Shown: positions 32,858 through 45,400 of the stretch, in pieces
Position numbering within the stretch: position 1 is the stretch's first letter
Layout: every line of letters begins with the position of its first letter
Assembly (NCBI GenBank): GCA_023055425.1
Contig: JALGPY010000002.1
Coordinates: 140,241,927-140,305,926, forward strand
Reading direction: 5' to 3'
From: Linanthus parryae
Taxonomy: Eukaryota > Streptophyta > Magnoliopsida > Ericales > Polemoniaceae
DNA: 64,000 nt
The notes under the pieces: model-generated
Seen by the model: only the letters and a program-made list of their open reading frames with translations
Told to the model about the DNA's origin: nothing
Databases searched by the model: none
Position numbers and translations under genes: made by a program

Positions 32858-34332
32858 TATTGGAATTGTGCCCTAGAGACAATCAATTTCTTGTGACAAA
32901 TATATGGATTTACGATTCATTATGTTATGGATATGGAGATATGTTAACATGAATGAAGTCCTTAGAATATAAGTGTTACATTATTAAATATCCCTAGTCA
33001 ATTATATTGATTAACTGGACAATAAACTATAAACTAGTATGGGGTTGGATTGATATGGAGATATCACGATCCAACACATGGGTATGCATTAGGAGTAATG
33101 GCATACTGGATTGAACCATCTCCGAGAAGGCTACATACAATTTATGTAAAGTCACAAGTGCTTCTCGCGGTGACAACTGTATTATCAGCCTTAGACTTGA
33201 AGTCATTAGATCATCTAGTTGTGTAGTATTCTATTTTGGTAGCGTCAAACGATACACCATGACTGGGTAGTCATAAAGGCGCATATCAGAAACAATATGA
33301 AGCAAGCTTAGATATCTTAGTGATGTAGATAGAATTTGTCCCTCCCACATAACGGGAGAAAATATCCTAGGCCACTAGCGGGATAGTGCTTATAAAATGT
33401 CTGCCCAGAATCAAATAAATCAATATGGGATATTGATGTTATTTGCACGAATAAGGCTATTCCCAGGATCGAGAAACTGTGGATTAGATATACGAGTGTG
33501 ACTTGTATGTCTCGTGTCCAATCCGGATATTGAGACAAAGGGATGACAAAATATTGCACAAGGTTTGTCATGATGACTATTTCTATTGGTTGGCTAGAAT
33601 AGATGTCTTGCTAGAAGCCGCTCCATATTAGTAAATAGTTACTACCAGCTAAATAGAACCTATGGGGTGAACTAGACTTGGGAATTAATAAATTAATATG
33701 AATAACTAATTAGAATGATCAAATTGCAACAACTTGCTAACTTAGTAGGACTAATATGCAAGTTGGACTAATCCATGTATAAACATGATTAGGATTTACC
33801 AAGGTGGACTAATTCATGTAGAGACATGATTAGGATTTGCAAAGAGAACTAATCCATGTATGGACATGATTAGGACTAGTTTGCAAAAGGTACTAATCCT
33901 TATTAGAGTAGGATTATGAGAGGGGTTCCTTATGTGGTAGGACAAGGAGTTGTTGGACTATATAAAGAACACTCCTAGCTTATTTTCTCTACACATCGGA
34001 GGAGGCCGAAGCCCTCCCATTGCCGCCCCTCTACCCGTCGGCCACCAAGAGGGTCCGAACCCTCTTCCTTGGTGATTCATTGCATGATCTCTTCATCCTC
34101 TTCCATTCTTCCTTGCTAGCACAAGGCGTTTGGAAGATCTAGATATCAACTCTAGGCATGGATCAACCATAGAGACGTGAAACCATTCACGTTACAAGTC
34201 ATCACATGAGACCTCTAAGGTGTGTTACTTGTTTTCCTTTACCATCGTTATGATTCTCTTCTTGTGATCCTTGGAGGGTCTTGAGTGGATAAATTCTTTC
34301 TTCCGATGCGTATCCATGATCAAAACCCTACA
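32858..34332 (+). repeat. Angela-like 5' LTR (plus element)
   Basis: This is 1475 bp, starting tattggaattgtgccctag and ending aaaccctaca. It aligns with 45401-46939 and, reversed, with 29939-31339. The start resembles the TGTTGGAATT opening common to this copia lineage, with one base changed. TATA box ctatataaag at 33958-33967. It lacks a stretch of about 60 bp present in the 3' LTR near 46550-46610. Confidence 0.9.
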
Positions 34333-34346
34333 GTGTTATTAGAGCC
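34333..34346 (+). other. Degenerate initiator tRNA-Met primer site
   Basis: After the 5' LTR the sequence reads gtgttattagagcc. This resembles the usual TGGTATCAGAGC with two or three changes, in the correct position. Confidence 0.65.
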
Positions 34347-34745
34347 ACAGTTCGTAGAGCATAACGTGGTTTATGTGTTACGATTTATGTGGTTTTACAG
34401 TTTAAATTATTATTTATCGCGTAAAACAAACAAATCAAGCATATTGATGCAATTTGTCAATAATTCAATCAAACTATAACTAATTTTACATGGGATGTAT
34501 GAATTAGTGAGTTTGAGAAATTTTAGGATCTTAGATCTAGGGTTATAGGGCATCCAATTGGAAAAAAGAGTTTTTTTCAATAAGGAAACAACCAAACTTG
34601 GGCAACAAGGAAAGGAGTGTTTTTTGAAACAACTCCTAAAGGAGGTTCGGCCCCCTTAGGGGACCGCCCCTCCTTCCTCGCCGCTTAAGCTAGGTTCGGC
34701 CAAGGGGCCGGGGAAGCCCTATCACACGGCCTAATGCTCGCCCCG
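34347..34745 (+). other. Leader of the plus Angela-like element, first part
   Basis: This is untranslated. The GC-rich part (aggaggttcggcc, ggggaccgcccc) aligns in reverse with 50590-50700 of the minus element. It ends where Athila-like sequence starts, and the leader resumes at 40749. Confidence 0.8.
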
Positions 34746-37044
34746 AGCAAAATCCAGCTACATACTACCATTGCATACTATCCCGAATCAATCCAGAGTG
34801 TTGTGACTGCATTTATTTAAAAACAGTAGAATTACTATAAAAACAGTTTAACTTTTTGGTGAGACTGGACAATTTCTTCAACTCAAACTGGACATCATCA
34901 ATCTCTCATATTTCCCTAAACTTCTGAAAGTGCAGTGATCGAAAGAACTCGCGGCCAGCCTAGGTTAGGAACAAGTACGAACACTAATTACTTCTGCTTT
35001 GGCACGCAAACCGAAAATATCACTAACGCACACCTTCCGTGCTTTTACTCTGGGTTCAATGTAAATCTGCCGGCTTTGGGACGGTAGGATAAGTCATTTA
35101 GAGGCAAATTCCTAAACGTCACAGCACACTCACAAGTACCCAAATCTCACACTCCCTCACCAAGAAGACTGAAACTAACCCAAATCGCCTAAGATTCTAG
35201 ACACTCAATTTCCCCAATCGTGGTGTAAATTCCGTTCTCGCGACCACAACTGTGAAATAATGTGAAACTGCTACAAAATTTTCCTGGCCTGGCGTTTTGA
35301 AATAAATATCAATTAAGCACCCTGAAACTCTGCCTTTGTTGTTTTTATTTTTTTTTCTTTTTCTTTTTTTTTATCTCAATTTTTTTCTTTCTGTTTTCTA
35401 AATTTTTTTTTTCTCTCTCTTTTTTTTCCTTCCTTCAATGAGGGGAAATATATAAAAAATAATATAAACCAGGCCAGTTATGGGAAAAACAAAATTGGGG
35501 GGTGGCACAAAAATACAGTGAATAACATTTGAAACGACCATCCCACACTGATCCAAACCACGTAGTCAATCTTGTAAAATAGTTTCACTTTTCCAACCGA
35601 ACCTCCTGACTCCAAGGATGTCTAAATAGCACAGGGCATCCTCCAAATAACCCTGCCAACCCAAGTCCCCCATGTCGTGCGGAAAAAATGTCACGCACTA
35701 CGGCTCTCCTCCTGTGCTCACGGTGTAATGTCATTAGTCATCGCCACACCGAAGTGTGCTGCCGTCACTACCTCACCCTTACACACCTTCATATATAACG
35801 ACGAAGCTCATCCACTATCAAATATGACAAATCTGATCTACCCCAGAAACTCCCTCAACTCAACTCCCTCGCACCATGACGCATAGGAAAGGTGAAAATT
35901 CTAACAATGATGCGAGTATTAAAAAACGACTTCCTATGTCAAGAGGTTACCAAGAAAAGGATAATGGATCAACGGGGCTCACTAGTGGACCTAAGGCGCC
36001 AGACAAGACGTGAGGTGCCCTATGGCCTATCACTCCACCAAATGATATGGTGACCGTTATGGTGGGTTGACGACCACCTGGTGACGGTGGTCTGGCAGCT
36101 AGTGGGATACATGGCTTGGGAGACAGCTACTTGCATTTTCAGATGTGCATTGGCTCTATAAACTCCCCCACACAGATTCTCGCTTCTCTTCCTCACCTCA
36201 GTTTCATCAATTTTTTGAAAATCTTTATCATTAAGCTCTCTCCAGTTTTAAGCTAAATCCTTTCTCCAAACTCAAAATTTTGAGATTTTCAATTTTTTGA
36301 TTGTTTTGCGGTATAATAAAACTAATGCAGTTTCAACACCACCACCCCCGCACAGGATGGTGCCATGCCCTCATGGTACTAATCATCAGGTACATAATCT
36401 GGATAGATGAGCTGGCGTGCCTCCTCTACTGGGATCTAGACGACCGACTGACTGATGGCCTGATGGAGCCACTGGCTTGCTTGCTCGAAACTGGCCGCCA
36501 GTTGACCAACTTGTAGTATACTCAGAATAAAAAAGAGAGAGACCGAAATTGAACCTGTGCACCCGGAGTCAGTTCGTACAGGTCCTGTCTTTTCTGCAGA
36601 TTCCAACATAGAAGGACCGTTGACCGGTTACCGTAAAACTTCTCAACGGAAATTGTCAACCTTACGGGCTCTGTTGTGTTCTTCAAGTGTGCAATCCCCA
36701 AGCACCATCGTTTGTGACAATGTGCTCCCATATGGTCGAGTGTATTTTCGTACACCGGGGTCGATTGCTCCATTCCTGCTGAAAAAATTTCCTGAAAAAT
36801 CCCCGACTCTTACGAGTTCCTTTGAAGGTCGAGTGCATCCTGTGCACCGGGGTCGATTCTTCAGGATTTTTCCAATATGCCTTTTTCTGGCACGCTGCCA
36901 CTGAACGTCAGTCTGCATCTAGACGCTGACAGCGAGCCAGTTTCTGTACTTCAGCTCTCTGTAATCTGTTCCCTGAAATTTTCTGCATATAACTATTAGC
37001 TAACCCTCATCTCTCCTCTCAAATTTTTTTATTAAAAAAACTAG
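34746..37044 (-). other. Long 3' untranslated region of the non-autonomous Athila-like element
   Basis: No convincing gene. It holds a purine-rich tract on the minus strand (35340-35440, T/C-rich as written), a plus-strand TATA-like site (ctctataaac, 36154-36163) followed by a CT-rich leader-like stretch, and a pair of hairpin repeats near 36737 and 36829. Plus- and minus-strand frames at 36301-36918 show no domain. Confidence 0.55.
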
Positions 37045-37109
37045 TAAATAAATTGGGTTACCTCCCAAAAACTGCTTGTAATTTTCGGTCGACGGCCCGA
37101 CCTTGTTAC

Positions 37110-38751
37110 CTCAAAATTTGAGAACTTTGGATACTTCTTTATCTTTTCACTTCTTCTTCTTCCACCATATCTTCTCAATGATCCTCATCTCACGTGCACA
37201 GTCATTCTTTTGACAAGGTGGAAAGTTGTCGAAGATGATTTCTTTGATTTTTCACTTTTCCTTCTTGATCTACTTCCACTCATTGTTCACCGGTTTGTTT
37301 GCGAATATTTTTACGAAATCCTGGCGGTGAACTTCATCCATGAATGCTTGCGTTGGACCCTGCAATTTCAGCTCATACCCAATTGACTCTTGATGCTGAA
37401 CACCCGTGCAGGCAGCTTATCAGTACCCCCACAGTGTGTGATTTCCAATCCCTTTTCTATGTCCTGTGCAACGTCACTAGAACAGTCCATTGAGCAAGGA
37501 TCAGGAGACTAGTCATGTCCAATTACCGTGTCAGAGTCCTCACACAGTCGTCTTTCCAAATCCTCACATACTTGATAAACATACGACACGGTGATTTATT
37601 CAGCAGGCTGAGTTGGGGTTCCTACCTCAAGTTCATCCATATCAGTGGACACATTCTCAAACACAGTTTCCTCGTCAGTACACCCCCAGTGCTCAATATC
37701 AGTGTCTTTCAAATCATGCCCAGAATTTGAAATTGGTTGTGGTTCCATCCATGCAGGCACTGTTTCTTCCGAATGTGATTCTGAATCTGAGTCCGCATAA
37801 TAATGAAATACCTGAGTTGGCTCTTGAATAGTGCACACTTCTCTTGGCTCGGGAACCTCTTCTTCCATGACAGCAACCTGTAATGCAGCTTCTTGTTGTT
37901 CCTGCGCCATCTTTGCGAAGAATCCCTTCTGCATCTCCAGAACTGCTGGAAGCCAGTGAAGAATATATGAGTCTGTTTCCTGTGGTGTGGGTACTGGTTC
38001 AGTTTCTGGCTCAACTGGACCTGATGATGTCACTGTTTGCACTTCTTTAATTTCTGGTGGCATGAACTCTTTTTCTGGTTCCTATGTATCTGCTGAGATC
38101 GATGACTCAGAAAGTTCCTAATACTTGTTTTCCAATCGCAATATGTCACTGTTGAGTTCTCTCATCTCCTCTGAAATCTGGTCAAGGCGTGCTCGAAAAA
38201 AATTCTCCACCATGCACTCAAATTTAGACATCCTTGAGATGAAATCTGCTTCAGTAAGTGGTCCAAAAAGTGGCGGAGGTAAAAATTGAGGCGGCTCTAG
38301 ATAGTACAGAGCAGTCTCGGGATGCACCCTGCATGGCAGTGCTGAAAATTCCAGGGTTGATAAGTTATGCATGCCCTAGCCCCGCAACCACCCCCACACT
38401 GGATGCAGTACGGGTAATAGTGTTGATGAAGCTGGGGTGAGTGCAATATGTACGCCTCTTCATACTCATGATACTTCTTGCACTGAAAGCAATAAATTGG
38501 ACGGTGTGCATCCTCTTTTCTGTGCCAATTGTGGCAGTATTCACAGTAGCGGGGACTCAGGAACTGATTTGGCCCCGACTCAAGATTTTCGCTCCACATG
38601 CCTATAATTTCTCTGTCTCCTTCCGTTATGAGAAAACAAAGCTCCCGAAATACCCGTGAGGTTACTAGATTTAACTATATATATATATATTTTTTTTTTC
38701 AATTTTTCTATTTTTAATCGCTAATCTAGTTCCTAAGTAACAATAAATCTG
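37110..38751 (-). pseudogene. Cys-rich and acidic ORF region of the non-autonomous element, family unknown
   Basis: The first frame (38599-38297, 100 codons) has dense Cys/His pairs: RYCEYCHNWHRKEDAHR, IYCFQCKKYHEYEEA, YCIQCGGGCGARAC. These suggest zinc binding. An overlapping frame (38372-38118) holds FISRMSKFECMVENFFRARL and a short coiled coil, and after a stop the frame at 38063-37596 is Glu/Pro-rich (PVEPETEPVPTPQE, YYADSDSESHSEE). The remainder to 37110 is broken. I do not recognise the protein. It occupies the place of gag, so a nucleic-acid-binding or packaging role is possible but unproven. Confidence 0.55.
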
Positions 38752-38769
38752 TCCCCGAAAACGGCGCCA
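38752..38769 (-). other. tRNA-Asp-type primer binding site
   Basis: The minus strand reads TGGCGCCGTTTTCGGGGA. This closely matches the Athila primer site TGGCGCCGTTGCCGGGGA present intact at 58421-58438. It lies six bases inside the LTR end. Confidence 0.9.
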
Positions 38770-38775
38770 AAAACT

Positions 38776-40748
38776 TGACACGATTTCTTACGTTTTACCG
38801 CAAGTGCACGGTTCAAGTAATATAGGGCTGGTATTTCAACCCCGAGTTATCATCCCACGAGGACAGTGTTACTGCTTAATCAAAAACTCGGTTTAAAGAG
38901 TAAACTAAGTAGTAATATTTTGGGTTATATTCTAATAAACTAAGTAGTGAAAGTAAAAAACAGAATTAAACAGTATTTTTGGTAATTTTCTGGTAATAAA
39001 ATCTGACTGCTAAAACTAGGGTTTTGGGTACCTAGATTCATGGATCCCCTAGGGTTACTATTCAGCTTTTCAGTTTTTCTCGATTCAAAATCACACAGCA
39101 GTTTTGTTTATGCCAGCATACCAACGTTACAATCTCCTCTCGGTCTCATGCATCAATCACTCTCCTGCAAATTTTCGGATCGCCTTGGTTCACCTAAATC
39201 TGCAGGTTTGTTCTACGGCTGCTAGGGTTACAGATTCTCCTCTCGGTGTCCCCCTAAACTTCTAGCAGTTGGTCTAATGCTTCTGGGCTAGTCCCCTGAT
39301 TCTCTTCACCTCTAGGTCCATCAAGGCAGAGTACTAAATCCTGTCTTCTCTTCCTAACTCTCACTAGCCACTCACATTCTGTCTGTAGCACTCCAGGTTC
39401 GCGACTCCGTTCATGCATAACAGTAAAACCCAAAGACAGAATAATAAACAAAACTTCTACTGTATTAAGACTTAAAACAATCATGAATCCAAAGTCCAAA
39501 TCTGAAGTACTGAAATCATAAACCCTATGTTCACCAAGAACCTAGGTAAGAAGTCTAGCTAATAAAAACTAACATAAAGAAGAGAAGAAAATTGAACAGG
39601 TTACGGAAATCCGGCGATTTCAGGGACTGCTCTGATACTCCGGCTTCTGCTATGCTCTGCTGTGTCTGACTCTGACGCTGTGTCTGTGTCTGTCTATCCT
39701 TTGTTGTATCCTGAAACTGCTGGGCAGATCTGCTTTATATACTGCTAAGTTTCCATAGTCCTGTGCTGAATTCCCTATGTCGCCCCTGTCTAAACCACCC
39801 TAGGAAGCTTCTGTAAATCCTGTCCTACGTCTGAATACACATACCTGCATCTAAACGCATATGTGCGTTTGAACGCACATCCTTGCGTTTGGACGCACAA
39901 TGCTGATTTTGACTTTTTGACCCTCTAACTTCCGTTGACTTTATGGGTTGTGCGTTTGAACGCACATACTTGGTCTTCTGGTTGACTTCTGCCTGATTCT
40001 GACCTTTCTGAAATTTGAAGTTTCCTGCGTCTGAACGCTGGATGTGCGTTTGAATGCACAACAGTCATTTTCTGGCCAGTTTTCCATCTCTGCTGCTGCA
40101 CTGTGCTGTGCGTCTGAACGCACATACTTAGTCATTTTTCTGCACTTTCAGCGTTTAGCCAATTTTCGCCCTTTTCGGCCTCCGGGACTCATTTTTTACG
40201 TTTAGGCACCAATCTTGTGTTCGGACATAAGTTGTTTTGGACTTCGGGGCTGCGTCTGAACGCACATCAGCGACAGCTCCAACTTCAAAATGTCGTAACT
40301 TCTTCTTCCGATCTCCCATTTAGCTCCGTGACCTATCGTTAGAAAGCTCTTGAAGTCTACTTTCATTTTTCGCTGGTATCACTCAAAAAATTGTTATAGA
40401 AATCAATTTATTATCAAAATATTGTAGAATAGTTATGCTGGCTTCTCCAACTTTGCCTCTCTTCACTCCGCTTGAGCGTTTCTTCGTTTCCGAAGTTCGT
40501 TCCATGCCTTTAATCAACTGCTAAGAATATTTTCCTGTCAAGAAAACATGAACAACTATACCAAGCGATTATATTTGCCAAATAACATCAAATTATGCAC
40601 GAAAACGGCAGGATTTCACAATTAAGTTTAAACTCATGTTTTTCATAGTACAGAGGCTTTGTCGGCTAAAACGTGTTCAATCTTATGGAAACTCAACATA
40701 TTAAATTATAATATAAGCTCACAGATAACTCTTAAATGGGAGTTATCA
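38776..40748 (-). repeat. LTR of the non-autonomous Athila-like element
   Basis: On the plus strand it runs from tgacacgattt to gggagttatca, i.e. TGATAACTCCC...CGTGTCA on the minus strand, 1973 bp. A minus-strand TATA box is at 39733-39742 (gtatataaag on that strand). A cluster of short palindromes, tgcgtttgaacgca and variants, occupies 39860-40265. The region 40270-40580 is shared with the partial LTR at 1-1011. Confidence 0.85.
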
Positions 40749-41985
40749 CCTAGCCGTGTGGGCTAGGGGCCGACCGGCCCAAGACCTTAGGCGGTTCTTT
40801 TTGGGGTTCGGCCAAGTGTTGTTGGGCCCTCTTGGACCGTTTTTTACCCTAGTAATCCTAAAATCACCTTTCAAGTGGAGTGGGCTTTTTAACTGTTTAC
40901 GTGCAATTTGTATGGTGATTGGATATGGCCTTAGATGTGGTTTGTTAATGTTTAATTCTTGTGGCTTGTTTACGGCCTGTAATCTGATCATTTTGATGTA
41001 ATAATTAATTAGGGTTTATGGCCTACGAGCAGGTATTTTTCTCAACTTGTGAGATTTATTTTATTTAGAATAGTTGTTAGCTAGTACTAGATAGAATAGA
41101 TTGTTAGCCATGATTGGCGAAAAGAAGCCCAAAGACGAAGAAGCCACAAAGATGGAGCATGGAGCATTCCACAAAGACTTTGGAAGATGGACCAAAAGAT
41201 TGAGGCGCATGGAGATGTGTTTGCTATTTTGGGGTTCATAGATATTCCCATTGGCTTGGGAATATCTTAGTCTAGAAAGGCCATATCCACATCACGTTTT
41301 TGTTATTTTGTGGTTGTTTATTTTTATGTCTTATTATTTTGTGATTGATGTATAGTTGATGCATGCTATTAGGATAATAAGATAATTAACAACCATGATC
41401 TATTATTTAGAGTTGTGCCCAAACTCAAGATAGATAGATCAGTTGATATGGATCAACAAAACAATTAAAATTGAGTTGTAAAATCCCTCAAAATTCAAAT
41501 ATTGTGTTTTGCCTTCTCGTTATTTAAACACTCGTCATCATCAGGATTTATCAAGCTCGTGCATGCCAAATGAAGGCGACTTGGTTTATAATGATGTGAT
41601 GTGATGTGATGGCACAAGCAAGTAATGTGCAAATGTTTAAATAAGAGGTTGGACACAAGTAGGTTATTAATATGATTAAAACCTAGAGGAAATAAATTGA
41701 GACTATCCATACTGATAGATGAATATGGATTTATTTGTTCAATTGAACCAAGAGTTGCATGGGATGCAATTGGAATTGTTCCTACCTAAAGTAGTCAATT
41801 TTTGGGTGACTTGCCAAAGCAAGCTCAAAAGGAGATGAAACATGCGTCTAGGCCCACTAGAAAATATAGTGATATTTTTCGCATTAATATCTTGAGGGTT
41901 ACTAATTCGAGAAAAATAGTGGGAGCTATGTTTGACAATTTAAATCCTTGTTAAATATAGTTATATGTCATAGTGCTTTGCATAA
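40749..41985 (+). other. Leader of the plus Angela-like element, second part
   Basis: This untranslated stretch aligns in reverse with 49380-50590 of the minus element, e.g. ttaattagggtttatggcc, cttgtgagatttattttattt and gggtgacttgccaaagcaagc. No gene is present. Confidence 0.8.
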
Positions 41986-44900
41986 TCCTATTGTGTTGAA
42001 TATCCAGGGAATTAAACAAATAAAATACGACCTAATGTCCATAAGATGGACAAGCTATCTGGAGTCTATTTTCTTCATTGGTATAAAATTTAGAATTGTT
42101 CTCAAATAAAAGAAAAGTTGTTGTACATCGTAGAAACGAAAATTTCTCTTCTTACGGACTACCAAAACACACTAAAACCTAATGGAAGGAACAACAAAGA
42201 ATGGTTATTTGGATGTGACTTGCCTCATTTTAGCTGCCATGAACTCTGAGCTTTGGAAGCTAGATGAGAACATGGAGGCGTATGATATGATCATACATTA
42301 AAAGAAGCTCTTTCAAGAGAGAGCTAGACATGAAAGGTTTGAAGTATTGCTTCACTTTGTGTTATGCAACTAAGCTAACTCAATATGATTGAAAGATTGG
42401 TGAAAGGGTGTTATCTATGACATAGATAAAGATTAAAAGTTATTCGCCCAAGTGGACCAAGAATTGCATTGGATGCAATTATTGTTTTGTTCAAAAGGGG
42501 TTTACTCAATATGATTGAGAATTGCCAAACAAAGCACTAACAAAGTGCTAAGGCAAAACATGTTAATAGTTAACAGCATGGGTGATGGCAAAAGGTTTTG
42601 CGCCGACCCCATGGGTATAAACCAAGCTTGTTGCTAAAACCAATTTGCCTTAAAATCCCATAGGTGGTGTAAAGGAAGAGAGACTCCCCAAAGTACCTGG
42701 AAGGAAATAATAAGGGAATTATGAATTCCACCTTATGGATTTTGTTATAGAAATCAATGAGTATATCTCATCATCAAGAGTATATGATACTAGATGAGGA
42801 TCTCACATTTATAGAAATGTGGAGGATCTCAAGAGATGTAGACAATTGGATGAGAAAGAAATAAATCTACACCTGGGGCAATGAAGCAAAGGGTTGCTGA
42901 ATTATCCGTATGGAATTATCTCTACCTTTCTGAATTATTCATGAATTAGAAAAAAGTGATTATGTCCCTTCTATGAGTAGGTGCATTATCATAGTTTCTT
43001 GTCTGGACAAGAAATGCTCTCTATCATAATAAAGGAAAAATGTTGTTCCTTTTATTCTGATGTGCATTATTGTCATGCAATTTTGTCTAAATGGATTGTA
43101 TATCCTTAATCATGATAATTTCATCTATAACATTAATACCAAGAGGTTTGCATATATTGATATGAACCTCACGTATCTGTAGCATTATCGTTTAGGCCAC
43201 ATGAATAAGAGATACATATCTAGAACTCCATATGGATGGATTTCTGGAAGTCATTTGATTACTAAATCATATAAGACATGTAAGAATTATTTATTAGGCA
43301 AAGATATGATCTTTTGGGAATCATACATGTTGATGTATGAAGGCCGCTAAGCACAAATGCTAAAGATGGTTTTCAGTACTTCATCATTTTTACTCATGGA
43401 ATCAGAGAAATATGGATTTCTGTATCTTATGAAGAAACAAATCAGAATCATTTGAATTGTTCAAGGAATTCAAGAATGAAGTGGAGAACCAGCTTGGAAA
43501 AAGTATTATGGCTCTACGACTATATCGTACAGGAGAGTACTTAAACCAAGAGTTTGAGAAAAATATTTATATGAGTGTTGAATATGAACCAAACTCGCTC
43601 CACCTAGCACATCACATGGGTATGGCATGACTACGAGGAGAGTTCGGACCTTGTTGGACACGGTTCGGTCCATGATATGTCAAAACAAGAACTTCCGGTT
43701 TACTTTTAGGGGCCATGTTCTAATACAGCAAATTTCGCCCTTAACCTTGTTCCATCTAAATAATTTATGAAAAACGCCAAATAAGATATGGACTGGGAAG
43801 TGTCCCAGTATGTCATTCATAAATATTTGAGGTTATGAACTTTATGATTAACTTGGACCCAAGTTGAATAAATGTTTTTGTGGAATATCTTGAATAGGAT
43901 ATTATGTCTACAACCTAAAACCACATTGTTTCTTGGTTGAGATTGTCTTTAAAAGAAACAGTGGGAGGACAATAGAACTTGACGCAGTTCAAGAACCACA
44001 ACAGAACATTGATCCTTTTGATGGAACATGAGCAGGATCACAAGGTCTTGTGGAGCAACCTACTAAGTTTACAGAAGAATCTCATAGTTCAAGTAGGATA
44101 TGTCAAGGGACTAGAGAAATAAATATTTATCATAAACTGTGATATATTGCTCATCAAGATCAGCCTACAACATATGCGAAGGCCACGGGTGGGCCGTACT
44201 CTCAGAAATGGCTTGGAGCCATGGGATACGATATGGACTCCATGTATACCAACAAAGTATTGACTTTGGTGGAGCCACCTGAAAGGGTAGGACCCATATG
44301 GTGCAAGTGGGTTATGAGGAAACCAACATGGATGGTAATGTGATTAATTTTAAGGAAAATTGGTTGGAAAAGGGTTTAATATGAGTTCATAGTATAGACT
44401 ATGACGAAATCTTTTCACAATTGAGATGCTTAAATCCATTCGCATCTTGCTTGCAGCAATCTATCTGTTGATTGAGTCAAGCTGCTTGGAGTTGGATTCT
44501 TCAAATTGATGATGCAATCAAATGAGTTTGGTTCCATCAAAATTGAAGATGAAGCTTGTGTTTACAAGAAGTTTAGAGGGAGCACAGTTACGTTTTTGGT
44601 CTTGTATGTGGAGAAATACTAATAATTGGGAATGATGTCCCTACTTAAAAATCTTACGGAGATAGACTAGGGAATTAATCTTCAAATGATAGACTTAGGC
44701 GAAACAACCTATGTATATCTATGGAGATAGATCAAGATGGTTGTGCGGCATAAGTCATAGTACATAAATTGACAAAGGTGTTGAGATGGTTCAACGTGAA
44801 AAGAATATGGATTCTTATCCATGTCACATGGAATTAGTCTTTCGAAAACTCATTGTTTTTCAAATTAGAATGGGAAAGGGACCGTATAAATAAGATTCAC

Positions 44901-45388
44901 GAGATAAGGCATGTTATGTACTAGACCATATGTGTCATACGGTATGACACAAAGATATCAGTCAAACCCGGGTGAACGTCACTGGATAATTATCAAGATT
45001 ATCCTTAAGTACTTGAGAAGAAATGAAGGATGAATTCTTGATAAATGGAGGATATGAAGAGTTTACTGTAAGGAGTTACAGTGATGCGAACTTGACATCT
45101 AACAATGAAAATTTTAGATTATAGTCAACTTTTATGTTTTGCACTAGTGGGAGGGACTGTGAGCTGGAAAGGTTCCGGGCGAGATCCAGTCACTGCTTCT
45201 AACATAGAGGACTGAGTTAAATATTGTATGAGATGCACTTACTCAGAATATTCAATCCCAATCAAATTGTTGATAGAAGAGATGTGAGTATTTGCATTGT
45301 ACCAGCGTATGTCTCTCCCCTACGCGGTGTAAGCATGAAGGGTCGCGCTAGATCAATAGGCATATGATGCAGTATATTGACTCTAGTG
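41986..45388 (+). pseudogene. Gag-pol relic of the plus Angela-like element
   Basis: All copia domains are present in order but riddled with stops, shifts and deletions. Gag is near 42000-42420 (frame with LILAAMNSELWKLDENMEAY). The GAG-pre-integrase finger is near 43180-43270 (HYRLGHMNKRYI). Integrase pieces are at 43340-43560, an RT entry at 44165-44330 (TYAKATGGPYSQKWLGAMGY, WCKWVMRK), RT remains to 44700, and RNase H near 44985-45130 (SYSDANLTSNN). It matches the better preserved minus relative. It certainly encodes nothing functional. Confidence 0.85.
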
Positions 45389-45400
45389 CAACTGGGAGAC
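45389..45400 (+). other. Polypurine tract of the plus Angela-like element
   Basis: caactgggagac stands directly before the 3' LTR start at 45401, matching the tract of the minus relative. Confidence 0.85.

Larger units (their letters stand above)
34746..40748 (-). mobile_element. Non-autonomous Athila-like element, 3' LTR not found
   Basis: On the minus strand the 5' LTR (40748-38776) is followed by a tRNA-Asp-type primer site, a short ORF region (38599-37596), and a stretch at 37045-37110 that matches the sequence after the integrase stop of the Athila-like element at 63940-64000 (shared core gtcgggccgtcgacc and aaaattacaagc). A long 3' untranslated region follows. Gag, protease, RT and integrase are absent, so the element is of the LARD-like, non-autonomous kind. 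No second LTR is seen at the left end, so that side may be truncated and the left boundary is approximate. Confidence 0.75.

Noticed and set aside
33317..33571. Minus-strand ORF with a relative at 45814-46104
   Set aside because: Both are LTR text of the plus Angela-like element.
36557..36918. Overlapping ORFs on both strands
   Set aside because: Composition effect of the hairpin repeats near 36737 and 36829; no domain and no conservation evidence.
39825..40135. Minus-strand ORFs with repeated VRSNAH/CVQTH
   Set aside because: They are translations of the LTR palindrome cluster in three frames, not genes.
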